Counted from the stretch's first letter, positions 19,542 through 28,367 are shown. The stretch: 58,920 nucleotides of DNA from Verrucomicrobiota bacterium (GCA_023383055.1 JAHDYP010000011.1:1-58920), one strand, 5' to 3'. The notes: generated from the sequence alone by a model not told the origin. Made by a program: numbers and translations.

Positions 19542-21848
19542 TCAGTAGCGGCATTGGATGATTTCATGGATGTCCTCGACGACGAGGTCGACGCGCTGGC
19601 CGCGCTTCTTGAGTTGCGTGGACGGGTTGAGCGCCTTCGCGCTTTTGAGGCCGCCAGGAAACTCGAGGCTGGCGCGGAACATAGGCGTCTCCTCGATCAA
19701 GCCTGGCAGGACGTAGGGCCGGTCCTTGGCGGGCGTGGTTTGCGGGGTGGCGTTGTAGGCGATGAGGTGGACCCGCAGCGTTCGCGCGGCGGGGTCGTCG
19801 GTGACCACGGCCTCGACATTGGCCGGCGCGCTGATGCGGACGCGCGGGTTCGGATGCAGCAGACGGACGGCGTGGGCAAAGAGCTTCCGTGCCTCGACGA
19901 TGTGATGCTCGCTGGCGGTGGCGAAGTCGGGCGAACCGGCGAAGGTGAGTACCGTGCCCTTGCCCAGCGCGTTGATGAGCACGGCCGGGCCGACGACCTG
20001 CCGGGCACTGAGCGGCCAATCGGCGTTGTAGCCCTCGGGGTTGGCGAGCGCGGCGCGATGGGAATCCAGCAAATCACCGACCGATGCGGCGGTGGTGGGC
20101 TCGTAAATCGTCGCCGGACCGCGGACGAGGAAGGGCCAATCCGCCGGGCCAGGCCGGAGCGCTGCCGGTGCAAAGGCCACGTTCTGTGCGTGAAGCGCTC
20201 GTCGCCGTGCCGCCTCGCCTTCAGGGCTGTCGGCAAAGAGCATCGTGCCCGAACCGGGAATGCTCGAGGTCGAAAAGCGCATCCAGTTATCCGCACCTTC
20301 CAGTCGCCGTTTGACTCCGGCCCCGATCAAGCCTTCCAGCGTCGAAGTCCCCAGCGGCCGGCCCATCCGGTCAAACTGCCCGCTTTGGCCGGTGATGAGC
20401 AGCTTACCGCCCCCTTCGACGTAGCGGCGGAAGAGGTCCACTTCGCGCTCGGATACAATGGTCGCGTTGGGGAGGCAGACAACGGGGAACTGCTGGAGCG
20501 CTTCGAGGCTCAGGGCTTCATCGAACACAAAGCCGAAGCCGAGGTGCTCATAGACGCAGGCTTTGTGCGCGCCTTGCACACTTTGGTAGTAGGTCGCTGG
20601 CTTGTCGCGGCCAATCCAGTCGCGCGTCCGGGCGCTGAAGTAGATGCCGACCTCGCGCACGGGCGTTTGGCCGAACTGAGCTCGTTTGGCCCGAGCCTCC
20701 CCGAGCAGTTCGCCGAAGCGCGTGTAGGCCACCGGGTCGAGCCAGCCGTCGTAGGCGGTCTTGTCGATCATGGTCACGAAGGCGCCGTGCGCCAGCAGCG
20801 TGAACATCTCCCAGCGCATGTCGTTGAGCGGCCGGGTGGTCTGGTCGTGATACATGCGCACGCCTCGTTGGATGGCGACCTGGAACGGTTTCCCCGGAGT
20901 CGCCGCCCGGTACCAGGCGGCATTGAAGCTCGCGGTCAGGGCGCCGAACGCCCAGAGACCCGCCTCGCCGGTGACAAAATCGCCGTTGCCCGCATGCACC
21001 ACCGGGGTCTGGCCGATCTCCCAGGAGAAGGGCGGATTACCGTGATAGTTGAAATCCACCGTCGCCTGCGGATCCAGCGAGCGCACGTAATCGGTCAGCA
21101 TTTTCTCGAACCGGTCGCTGGTGGCGTAACGGAAGCGCAGCATCCGATCCCAATTCTCGTCCTCCCAGTTGACGCCCGTGGGCATCGGTCTTCCGTGTTC
21201 GGCCTGGAAGAGCGCCTGGCAGCGGTCGCACCAGCACCCGTGGGGCGGACCGAAGCCCTGGTCCACCATGTCGAGATGGAAGCCGGCAATGCCGTAAGGG
21301 AGCATTTCGGCCAGCAACTGCTTCACGACGTTCGTGTAGGGCGAATGGAAGCAGACCAGGTGGTCGATCGGCTTGCCCGCCGCGTCTCGCGCCTTCCAGT
21401 CCGGATGCTGACGCAGTTCGTGAGCCGGGTATTGCAACTGGCAATAGACGAGCAACGGGAGTTGGTGCCGTCGCGCCTCATCCGCGGCTTCGCGCAGCAC
21501 GTCCCGGTCGCCCAACCCCGCCGGTTTCGGCAGCAGCTTCGAGTTGTGGAAGGTGAACTCGCCATCGCGCACCCAGAGGACCAGGTACTCCGCGTTGGCC
21601 TCAACGCACCGCCGGACAATGTCCCGGCCGTTGAAATTGCGCGCATAGTCCGGGGCGTGCTTGCCGCCGCCGAACTGCGCTCCGGTCGGCCCCACTTCCA
21701 TGCCGACGAGGTGGCGCTCGAACCAGGGCTGGGGATGGGTGCCGGCGGCTGAACGGGAAACTGTGGCCAAAACCGCGATGAGCCCCATCCAGGGCAGCCA
21801 TCGGGACGCTTTTCGGAGCAAGGCCGGGGTCGTGTCTTGAAGGCTCAT
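19542..21848 (-). CDS. Secreted TIM-barrel hydrolase-like protein, paralogue of the downstream gene
   Basis: The frame is open from 21929; the ATG at 21846-21848 is preferred because a signal peptide follows directly (LPWMGLIAVLATVSRSAAG). Domains mirror the downstream protein: a barrel N-terminus (YLVLWVRDGEFTFHN, LLVYCQLQYPAHEL, GIAGFHLDMVDQGFG, CWCDRC), then a flavodoxin-like GH42-trimerisation-like domain (FPVVCLPNATIVSEREVDLFRRYV, GGKLLITGQSG) and a C-terminal beta region. The Cys motif CWCDRC corresponds to CYCDDC of the paralogue. It uses a Sec rather than a Tat signal. A role in polysaccharide breakdown is inferred only from the fold. Confidence 0.82.
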   Translation of the reverse strand: MSLQDTTPALLRKASRWLPWMGLIAVLATVSRSAAGTHPQPWFERHLVGMEVGPTGAQFGGGKHAPDYARNFNGRDIVRRCVEANAEYLVLWVRDGEFTFHNSKLLPKPAGLGDRDVLREAADEARRHQLPLLVYCQLQYPAHELRQHPDWKARDAAGKPIDHLVCFHSPYTNVVKQLLAEMLPYGIAGFHLDMVDQGFGPPHGCWCDRCQALFQAEHGRPMPTGVNWEDENWDRMLRFRYATSDRFEKMLTDYVRSLDPQATVDFNYHGNPPFSWEIGQTPVVHAGNGDFVTGEAGLWAFGALTASFNAAWYRAATPGKPFQVAIQRGVRMYHDQTTRPLNDMRWEMFTLLAHGAFVTMIDKTAYDGWLDPVAYTRFGELLGEARAKRAQFGQTPVREVGIYFSARTRDWIGRDKPATYYQSVQGAHKACVYEHLGFGFVFDEALSLEALQQFPVVCLPNATIVSEREVDLFRRYVEGGGKLLITGQSGQFDRMGRPLGTSTLEGLIGAGVKRRLEGADNWMRFSTSSIPGSGTMLFADSPEGEAARRRALHAQNVAFAPAALRPGPADWPFLVRGPATIYEPTTAASVGDLLDSHRAALANPEGYNADWPLSARQVVGPAVLINALGKGTVLTFAGSPDFATASEHHIVEARKLFAHAVRLLHPNPRVRISAPANVEAVVTDDPAARTLRVHLIAYNATPQTTPAKDRPYVLPGLIEETPMFRASLEFPGGLKSAKALNPSTQLKKRGQRVDLVVEDIHEIIQCRY

Positions 21849-21922
21849 GGGATAATCAAGGTTGAGTCTGAGAAAGGACGAGTCCGCTTTCCGCAAACGA
21901 CTGGCAGATCGGTGCGGCGAGT

Positions 21923-22056
21923 TTACCACATGGTTTTCAGATTTGGGTACCGCTGGATGTCGGGATCCGGAGTCAGCAGGGTTTGGTTGTGTTCTTGAGC
22001 CGTTCCGATGAGGAGACGGTCGGCCGGATCGCGGTGCAAGTGCCCAGGAGAATCAT
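21923..22056 (-). pseudogene. VapC/PIN-domain toxin remnant with its middle deleted
   Basis: An ATG at 22054-22056 overlaps the antitoxin stop (ATGA) and reads MILLGT, the expected start of a PIN toxin (usually MILLDT). Within a few codons the matching frame shifts to HLHRDPADRLLIGTAQEH, the C-terminal quarter of VapC toxins, and continues to a stop at 21923. About 80-90 central residues, including most acidic active-site residues, are missing. The toxin cannot be active. Confidence 0.75.
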
Positions 22057-22289
22057 CGGTATTCCTCAGGCCAAGCTTCGTCGGGTATGCCAGCGACGGG
22101 ATTCTCGGTAAACTCACCTGTAAGCTTTGGATGAGTGCGGAAGTGATCCACCTGGTTTGCTCCGGCGGGCACAAGTCGGGCCACCGGTTTCCCGTTGCGG
22201 CAGATGATCACGTTCTCGCCGCGTTCCTCGACGGCTGCCAGCAGGGTCGAGAGGGTTGTCTTGGCCTCATGGGTGTTCACGCTGATCAT
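22053..22289 (-). CDS. Phd/YefM-type antitoxin
   Basis: A 78-residue protein starting MISVNTHEAKTTLSTLL with the family's VIICRNGKPVARLVP segment. Phd/YefM proteins bind DNA through the N-terminal part and neutralise a partner toxin through the C-terminal tail (here DEAWPEEYR). Its stop overlaps the start of a VapC toxin remnant, the normal operon order for this pair. The antitoxin looks complete although its partner is destroyed, so it may act only as an orphan repressor of its own promoter. Confidence 0.88.
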   Translation of the reverse strand: MISVNTHEAKTTLSTLLAAVEERGENVIICRNGKPVARLVPAGANQVDHFRTHPKLTGEFTENPVAGIPDEAWPEEYR

Positions 22290-22372
22290 GGACTAAGCTT
22301 AGCCAAGCGTGTTAGGCGGTGTCAATTGGGGGCAGGTTGACACGGTGTCCGCCGCGGAGTATGCACGAGTTC

Positions 22373-23137
22373 ATGATCAAGCAAGGATTTACCCCGGCTG
22401 CGCCGGCTCGATGCGGGTCCCGTGGCCGTTGGCCGGGGCTGGCGTTTGCGCTGCTCTTGACGGCGATCGCGACCTCCACCTCCCAGGCGCAGTACGAACC
22501 CTTCAGTCTGCTGCCCCCGGAGCCGGGGCATCGGCGCCAGCTCTGGGAGTTTTACGGGCTCGGCCGGTATTGGAGCGCGGATGAAGTCTCGTTCGGACGC
22601 ATCACCGTGCCGGACCCGGATGGCAACTGGATCACGGCGGATGCAGTGCTCGACCTGGACGACACCGGGATGGGCGGGTTCGGGCTGGGATTCAACATCA
22701 ACGATCACTGGTCGCTGAACGGCGAGTTCATGTTCGGCTCGAGCGATTACCGGGCGAAATGGGCGGGATACGAGTTGCGGGGGGAGATGTTCATGTCCAG
22801 CGGCATGGTGAATGTCGAATACAATGTGTTGGCGGGGTCGTTCACGCCGTTCGTCAAGGGCGGTCTCGGGTATTACTACTTTGACACCGGCATTCCGAGC
22901 GGACCGCCGGGATGGTATTGCTGGTGGGACTATTGGTGGGGCTACGTGTGCGAGGGTTATGTGCCAACGCACACGGAAACGAATTTCGCGCTGAATGCCG
23001 GAGCGGGGTTTCGGTGGGATATAAACGATCGATTCTTTCTCAAGGCCATGGCCGGCGCGACCTGGGTGGACATGAGCGGGGACGCCGGGTGGCCGGCGTT
23101 TTTGGAGGGTACTTTCATTTTGGGCCTCAAGTTGTGA
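22373..23137 (+). CDS. Outer-membrane beta-barrel protein
   Basis: About 254 residues from the ATG at 22373; the frame is open from 22319 and an ATG at 22361 is also possible. A signal peptide ends TSTSQAQ near residue 38. The mature protein alternates short amphipathic strands with Gly-rich turns: GMGGFGLGFNINDHWSLNGEF, GSFTPFVKGGLGYYYFD, NFALNAGAGFRWDINDRFFLKAMAG, and ends FILGLKL, typical of small OmpW/OmpA-like barrels. One loop carries a Trp/Tyr-rich stretch with two Cys (YCWWDYWWGYVC), possibly a disulfide-closed loop. Function unknown. Confidence 0.78.
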   Translation: MIKQGFTPAAPARCGSRGRWPGLAFALLLTAIATSTSQAQYEPFSLLPPEPGHRRQLWEFYGLGRYWSADEVSFGRITVPDPDGNWITADAVLDLDDTGMGGFGLGFNINDHWSLNGEFMFGSSDYRAKWAGYELRGEMFMSSGMVNVEYNVLAGSFTPFVKGGLGYYYFDTGIPSGPPGWYCWWDYWWGYVCEGYVPTHTETNFALNAGAGFRWDINDRFFLKAMAGATWVDMSGDAGWPAFLEGTFILGLKL

Positions 23138-23170
23138 GCGGAGGTTGGAGAGGCTGGCATCGCGGGCGGC

Positions 23171-23335
23171 GGTCCATTCGCGAGGCTCGCATCGTTCGGT
23201 CAGGGCGGCACTTGCCTGCGGAGCCTGGAGGATGTCGTAGGCCGCATCGAAGACCGGGGCAGATACGTTCCCTTGCTGGAAGCCTGGGAAAAGCAGGCCA
23301 AAGTCCTCAGGGATCAGATTGCCCTCGGTGCCGCT
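23171..23335 (+). pseudogene. Possible gene remnant upstream of the secreted unknown protein
   Basis: One frame reads GPFARLASFGQGGTCLRSLE and DVVGRIEDRGRYVPLLEAWE, followed by KQAKVLRDQIALGAAFG, which has the look of helical coding sequence but no good start upstream. It lies between two intact genes and fits the pattern of gene fragments in this region. The family was not recognised and it may be a chance frame. Confidence 0.28.
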
Positions 23336-23363
23336 TTCGGTTCTACTTGCCCGCACAACCACT

Positions 23364-24281
23364 ATGAAGTCTATGCTGCTTTCGACTGCGGTCCTCTTCG
23401 CCGCGGGTTTCCTTTACACCAGCCACGGCGCCCCGGGTTTCCAGCCTGCCGACGATGGCGGTTTCACCTTCGACACCGGCGTCCTCCGCGGCAAGTTGCG
23501 CGCCGGGGGCAAGTCGGTGGGGCTATCCGAGGTCATCCACGTGCCGAGCGGAACGCGTCTGGACCGCAGTCAGGGCTTGTTCAGCCATTATCGCGTGGTC
23601 ACCCGGGGAAAACGCTACGGTGGCGGGGCCTGGGATTGGCCGTGCACGGCCACCCTCCGTCCCGATGGCGCGGTCGAAGCCCGATTTCCCGCGGCGGAGG
23701 GGCGGCCCATCGAGCTGAAGGCGGTGTATCACTGGTACGATCCGGCCACCCTCGACCTGGAGACCACCGTGCGGGCGGTGGAGGATCTGCCCGGTTTTGA
23801 ATGTTTTCTCGCTTCCTATTTCACCGAGGGGTTCACCAACGCCCTCGCCTATGTGCAGCCGGCCCCCGGCGCCAACAACCAACCCGGATTCCTCGCCGCG
23901 CAGCAGTCTGCGGCGGATTGGCACATGTTCCCCCGTGACGCCGCCGCGGTGGCGATCATCCAGGATGGTCGCTGGCAGCTCGAACCCCACCCGGTGACCT
24001 GGAGCATTCGACCCTTCCTGGCCCGGCCGCTGGCGCTCCGGCGCGCACCGGCGGCGGATCTGGTTGCCGTGCTGATGGCGCCGGCGACGGATTGCTTCGC
24101 GGTGGCCACCCCCTTCGAAACGGAAGGTCACTACTCGACTTATCTCTCCCTGTTCGGGCGCGATATCCAGGCTGGCGAGACCGTGCGGGCGCGGGCCCGG
24201 CTCGTGATTGCCGCGGGTGCTCCCGACTCCCAGTGGCTCCGCCTTAGCGAGGAATACCTGCGGTTGAGGAATCCCGGTTAG
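23364..24281 (+). CDS. Secreted protein of unknown function
   Basis: 305 residues from the ATG at 23364, which directly precedes a signal peptide (MKSMLLSTAVLFAAGFLYTS). The mature part is beta-rich (TFDTGVLRGKL, RFPAAEGRPIELKAVYHWYD, TLDLETTVRAVEDLPGFECF), like the sugar-binding sandwich domains found beside polysaccharide lyases and hydrolases. No family was identified with certainty. Its stop overlaps the stop of a heparinase-like remnant on the other strand, so the two were convergent neighbours. The sequence ends LRLRNPG; the far C-terminus could have been trimmed. Confidence 0.7.
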   Translation: MKSMLLSTAVLFAAGFLYTSHGAPGFQPADDGGFTFDTGVLRGKLRAGGKSVGLSEVIHVPSGTRLDRSQGLFSHYRVVTRGKRYGGGAWDWPCTATLRPDGAVEARFPAAEGRPIELKAVYHWYDPATLDLETTVRAVEDLPGFECFLASYFTEGFTNALAYVQPAPGANNQPGFLAAQQSAADWHMFPRDAAAVAIIQDGRWQLEPHPVTWSIRPFLARPLALRRAPAADLVAVLMAPATDCFAVATPFETEGHYSTYLSLFGRDIQAGETVRARARLVIAAGAPDSQWLRLSEEYLRLRNPG

Positions 24282-24790
24282 CGGGGTGTGAAACGGGTTG
24301 TGAAGGTCGCCGCGGATCCATGAGTTTCGAGATACAGGCTCTCGCGTTCGCGCGGCGGCACGTCCGGTGACCGTGCGCGGGTGAGGGTGAAAGGGCCGGG
24401 CACCACGAACGTCAGCTCCATCTCGAGACCGTCGAAATCGACCGGCAAGGTGACGCGGTTGGTGCAGACAGCCGTTTGGCAATCCGTCCAGTATCGGAAA
24501 GCCGCGGGGCGTTGGGGATTGGCGAACGCCGGATCAAACGTGAACCCGGCAGGGAGTTACACTCGGCCCTGGGTGAAGTATTCGCGATGAAGGGGCGAAC
24601 CGTAACCCACTGTGCCGTGGTCGTGACTCAGGTTGATTTGGCCGAGGAACACTTCGTAGTTCAGGGCTTCGGCGTGGGCATGCGAGGCGTCGAGTTGACC
24701 GTAATGAAAGAAGACCTGCCAATTGCCTTGCTTGAGGATTGCCATGCGGCTCGATGGCTCATCGCAAGCAATACCTCGGTTGCGTGGGAA
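24278..24790 (-). pseudogene. Heparinase II/III-family protein remnant (C-terminal part)
   Basis: The minus strand reads ILKQGNWQVFFHYGQLDASH and then HDHGTVGYGSPLHREYF, the His-rich catalytic-domain core of heparinase II/III-type lyases. A TAA at 24557-24559 interrupts the frame just after FTQGRV; the same frame then stays open as a beta-rich C-terminal segment (FTFDPAFANPQRP, LEMELTFVVPGPFTL) to a stop at 24278. The N-terminal alpha-barrel is absent. Premature stop and missing N-terminus mark it as inactive. Confidence 0.68.
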
Positions 24791-24905
24791 CGCCGGCATG
24801 AAGGGCTTGCCAATCGGGCCTCGTTCGCGGTATTGAACCGCTACCCCAGATGGAGAGCGCCTCCAATGCCGGAGCCGCCGCCGGCGAGCCCGACTCGCAT
24901 CGAAT

Positions 24906-25620
24906 ATGAATCCGTCCGAAATCAGCCTGCCGGCCGAACTGGAGGACCGGATCAGGTTCGAGACTCTGTTGGCCGACCTCTCGGCCCGATTCGTCGGGAT
25001 TCCGACGGGAAAGCTGGACCACGAAATCATCGAGGCCCTGCGCCGTATCTGTGCGACGCTCGAATTGGACGAAGGTTCGCTCGGCCAACCCAACAAGGAA
25101 GGGCAGCCCACCTTCACTCACTTCTGGTCGCTACCGGGCTTTTCCTTGGCGCTGGATGTCCGCCCAACGGAGGTTTGTCCCTGGGCAACGGAGCTGATTC
25201 TGAGCGGTCGCACGCTGCAGTTCAGCTCGGTAGACGAGTTCCCTGCTGAAGCCGCCGCGGACAAGGAGAATTTCCACCGCATCGGAATCAAATCGAATCT
25301 TTCGCTTCCTCTGTTGGTCGGCGGCAAACCGATGGGGGTGCTTTCCTTTGGTACCTTCAAGAGGGAGCGGCAGTGGCCGGCCCACCTGGTCAATCGCTTG
25401 CGGTTGCTCGCCGAGGTGTTCGCCAACGCGTTGGCGCGCCGGGCCTCGGAAGAAGCATTGCGTGAGGCGCTCGCGGCAGTGGAGGCGATGAAGGCACGGC
25501 TGGAAGCGGAAAATGTCTCCCTGAGACCAGACCTGCAAAGTCTAAAGGAGCACCCACAAATCCTCGGGCGAAGCGCCGCGCTTCGGAAAGTCCACGCCCA
25601 GGTCGAGCAGGTGGCCCCAA
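24906..25620 (+). pseudogene. Sigma-54 activator fragment (GAF domain and linker only)
   Basis: The frame begins MNPSEISLPAELEDRIRFET and contains a GAF-type sensor domain (about 15-180: FETLLADLSARFVGIP, SLPLLVGGKPMGVLSFG). A coiled linker and the segment ILGRSAALRKVHAQVEQVAPT follow. In FhlA-type enhancer-binding proteins that segment directly precedes the Walker A motif. Here coding homology stops abruptly after APT; the AAA+ and DNA-binding domains are missing and the frame enters unrelated DNA. It therefore cannot activate transcription, though a free GAF domain could be made. Confidence 0.75.
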
Positions 25621-25621
25621 C

Positions 25622-25837
25622 GCCTTCAATTACCAGCAGCTCACGGGTGACAGCGGCCGCGGCGCATTTCTGGGGGATTTTGAGGGGCGCACCGTGGGCG
25701 TCGGCCCGGTCCTGTCCTTCGTCACCAAGCTGGACAAAACCGATCTGGCAGCGGAACTCAAATGGCTGCCCGAGCTGGAAGTCAAAAACCGGCTCGAAGG
25801 CGATTACTTCTGGTTCAAACTGGGTCTGGTGTATTAA
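25622..25837 (+). pseudogene. C-terminal fragment of a MetA-pathway/SphA-type outer-membrane protein
   Basis: In a different frame from the upstream regulator fragment, 71 codons read AFNYQQLTGDSGRGAFLGDF, VGVGPVLSFVTKLDKTDLAA and ELEVKNRLEGDYFWFKLGLV and end at a TAA. This matches my recollection of the last strands of the 'MetA-pathway of phenol degradation' transporter-like family. It begins within two bases of where the sigma-54 activator homology ends, giving a sharp junction of two unrelated gene pieces. Confidence 0.6.
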
Positions 25838-25845
25838 GAGCGAGG

Positions 25846-27190
25846 TCATTCGGCGGGCATCGAACGCGGCGCGGCCAGGGTGGGAGTGTCGACGGCGGCT
25901 GGTTTGGGGGCGAGCGGCTCGAGGTCCTCGCCCTGGCGCAATAATCGGAAGCTGTTGAAGACCACCAGGAGGGAACCGGTTACGTGGAACAGCGCCGCGA
26001 CGACCGGATTGATCATACTTCATCAGGGCGATTGTTGCGCTGTGGATCGCCACCTCACTGCCCGCGGCGCCCATCGCAATACCCAGATCGCCCGCCGCCA
26101 GCGCCGGCGCGTCATTTACACCATCTCCGACCACCGCGACGCGATAACCCAGATCCCGAATCCGGCGCACGTAGTCGACCTTGTCCTGGGGCAGACAATC
26201 ACCCGCAATATCGTCGCATCCGATTTCGCGACCCACGCGGTCGGCCACCGGGCGACGGTCGCCGTTCACCAGGGCAACCTGACGCACCCCGGAGGCCTTT
26301 AGGGCGGCCAGCGCATCTTTCGCTTCCGTGCGGGTCTGGTCTTCCAGGCCCATCCAGCGGGGTCAACCGGCTGACGACCAGCCGGCCTTCCGTCAGCGTT
26401 CCGGTCTTGTCAAAGACGAACGCGTTGATTCTGCCGGCCGATTCCAGGTCGGCCACGTTCTTGATCAGGATGCCCAGTCGGGCGCCGGCCGACAACGCCG
26501 CCACCAGGGCCGTCGGGGTAGCCAGGACGAACGCACACGGACAGGCGACGATGAACACGGTCACGACCCGGTTTAGATCATGGGTGAACGCCCAGACCAA
26601 CGCGCCGATCACCAGGATCAGTGGAGTGTAATAACCCATGTAATGGTCGATGATGCGGGTGATGGGCAGTTTGGTCTTTTCCACTGCCAGGATCAGATCG
26701 CGCACCCGGTTCAGGGTGGTGTCTTCTCCGGCTTTGTGGACGCGCACTTCAATCAGACCTGTGAGATTGACCGTTCCCGCAAAGACCTCGTCGCCCGCGC
26801 CCTCGGCAGTGCGGGTCTCGATGATCTGCCCCAGCAACATGAAAAACGCAACAATGCCGGCCTCCTGGTAATGGGCCGAGGCAAACAAAGCGAACACCGC
26901 CAACGCGACCAGGGCACTGGTATTCAGCGATCCCCGGCCCAGGTCCTTGAACGCCGTCCAGACGATGGGAGCGCCCAGAATGATCGACCCGATCATGGCG
27001 CTGGCGCGGCAACCGGGCGGTTATGGGGGAATACCCAGTCGAACAGAAAGGAATTAGAGATGAATACCAGGCCCAGCAGACTCCGGCCCAGTTGCGTCGA
27101 AATGTGCGAATGCAGATAGGGATGAGTGCAACCGGATCCCTCGCCGTGTCCTGAGTCTTGAACCTGTTCCAGATGGGAGGTAATTCGCAT
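25846..27190 (-). pseudogene. P1B-type heavy-metal ATPase with several internal deletions
   Basis: Four pieces lie in order in three frames. The N-terminal membrane part has a His-rich lead and LGRSLLGLVFISNSFLFDW (to about 26993). MIGSIILGAPIVWTAFKD through the CPC helix (VACPCAFVLATPTALVAAL) and the phosphorylation motif FDKTGTLTEG follows (26350-26996). The hinge segment VAVVGDGVNDAPALAAGDLG is at about 26025-26353. The last helix, LFHVTGSLLVVFNSFRLL, ends at 25846. The actuator domain with its TGE motif is gone at about 26790 (RTAEGA joins GDEVFAGT). Most of the nucleotide-binding domain is gone at about 26350, and a helix is lost at about 26020, with a frameshift at about 26995. The intact ancestor was probably a Cu or Zn exporter. 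It cannot pump. Confidence 0.82.
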
Positions 27191-27398
27191 CGTCGGCCAA
27201 GCACTTCCTTACTATTATCTGGGCGCGTGACACGGCTTGCGCGAACGCACTGCCCTTGCGGTCATTCTGTGGGTCTGCGGAATTCAAGCCCGGCAAGTGA
27301 TCGGTGCACGATGACACGGCAATCGCGCAGGGTCATCGCAGAATGAGAGACCGCCGCGCGCGCACGGCTCCGGGTCGGGTCGAACCGCGGAACCAGGG

Positions 27399-27752
27399 CT
27401 AGCAGCCGGAGACCGGCGCCGAGTAATCTGCCAGGACCCCTTGCAGCCGCACCTTCAACTCGTCCGGCGAGCTCAAGGCATCGAAACATTCGATCGGCGC
27501 GCCGTTCTCGAACAGAATCAAGGTCGGGACCTGGGTGATTCCATACCGCCCGGCCACCTCCGGACAGTCGTCCAGATTGACCTCCGCGATTCTCAGTTGC
27601 CCTTCGAGTTCGCCGGCAAGCGTTTCCAGCGACGGTGCCAGGATCCGGCATTGCCCGCACCAGGAAGTGCGGAAATGGACCAGCACCGGCCCCGTCGGCC
27701 AGCACTCTTCGCGTTCAAGCGGTTTGGCCTGCAGTTCCGTGACTTTTCTCAT
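27399..27752 (-). CDS. Thioredoxin with a WCGQC active site
   Basis: 117 residues with the thioredoxin fold: VLVHFRTSWCGQC at 24-35 and the cis-Pro loop TQVPTLILFENG (Pro76). The active site is CGQC (Cys32, Cys35) instead of the usual CGPC, which in this family tends to shift the redox potential toward a more oxidising protein. Length is normal and there is no signal peptide, so it should act in the cytoplasm as a disulfide reductase. Its 5' end overlaps the 3' end of the upstream unknown gene by 38 bp, so they are probably cotranscribed and translationally linked. Confidence 0.9.
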   Translation of the reverse strand: MRKVTELQAKPLEREECWPTGPVLVHFRTSWCGQCRILAPSLETLAGELEGQLRIAEVNLDDCPEVAGRYGITQVPTLILFENGAPIECFDALSSPDELKVRLQGVLADYSAPVSGC

Positions 27753-28200
27753 AAGCGCAGTGTCCGACTCCCAGGAAGGTCATGCCGCCCCGCTCAGCGA
27801 CGCCCTGGAGATACGCCGCCGCGCGATCGACCTCCTTGTTCCCGCAGACCAACAGCAGCCCCAAAGCCGCTTCCTGCCCTGATTTCGAGGGAAGCCAACG
27901 GTCGATCCATTGCTTGACCTCGGGTGAGATATCGCCGGTACCTGATAAGCAGAACACAATGACATCCGCCTCGCGCGCACGCTCCTCGGCACGCGCGAAC
28001 GATTCCGGCGCCTTCAGGTCCGCCGGCGAGCAGGAATGCCACTGGATCTCGCCGGCGTCCGGCAGCGCCTCGAAGTAGGTGGTCAGATGCCACAGACACA
28101 TGAACGCACACTCGTTCTCATGGAGAATCAGAACTTGCATCGTCCCCGCGGCCTGGCGGTCGGCCTCGGTGGATGTTGATGTCACGGCGGTCAGGCTCAT
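27715..28200 (-). CDS. Protein of unknown function between two thioredoxin genes
   Basis: 161 residues from the ATG at 28198-28200, which overlaps the stop of a thioredoxin remnant (ATGA); an internal start at 28140 (MQVLILHENECAFMCLWHL) may be the real one. The chain looks alpha/beta: ILHENECAFMCLWHLTTYF, ADVIVFCLSGTGDISPEVKQ, LGLLLVCGNKEVDRAAAYL, like a flavodoxin- or CheY-like Rossmann fold. It has Cys residues at CAFMC and in VCGN. Being flanked by thioredoxins suggests a redox role, but no family was recognised. Confidence 0.6.
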   Translation of the reverse strand: MSLTAVTSTSTEADRQAAGTMQVLILHENECAFMCLWHLTTYFEALPDAGEIQWHSCSPADLKAPESFARAEERAREADVIVFCLSGTGDISPEVKQWIDRWLPSKSGQEAALGLLLVCGNKEVDRAAAYLQGVAERGGMTFLGVGHCAYEKSHGTAGQTA

Positions 28201-28367
28201 GGCGCTGATGACGGATGAATGACTGGATTCTCGGCAGCCGCAAGAATTGCCCCGGTCAACGCCGCCTCCGATTGCACTCCCACAAACGTCCGAATCAACT
28301 GGCCGTCCTTGAATAGCAAAAGCGTCGGGATCGCCTCGATGACATGAGCCATGGGATAAACGCTCAT
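28197..28367 (-). pseudogene. Thioredoxin remnant (C-terminal half)
   Basis: From the ATG at 28365-28367 the frame reads VIEAIPTLLLFKDGQLIRTF and VGVQSEAALTGAI, the cis-Pro half of a thioredoxin. The N-terminal half with the CxxC active site is missing; upstream is repeat-like intergenic sequence. The fragment keeps an ATGA overlap with the downstream unknown gene, so it may persist because it helps translate that gene. Confidence 0.68.

Noticed and set aside
19554..21752. Plus-strand frame of 732 codons
   Set aside because: It is antisense to the Sec-exported TIM-barrel protein and lacks a recognisable domain; long antisense frames are expected at this GC content.
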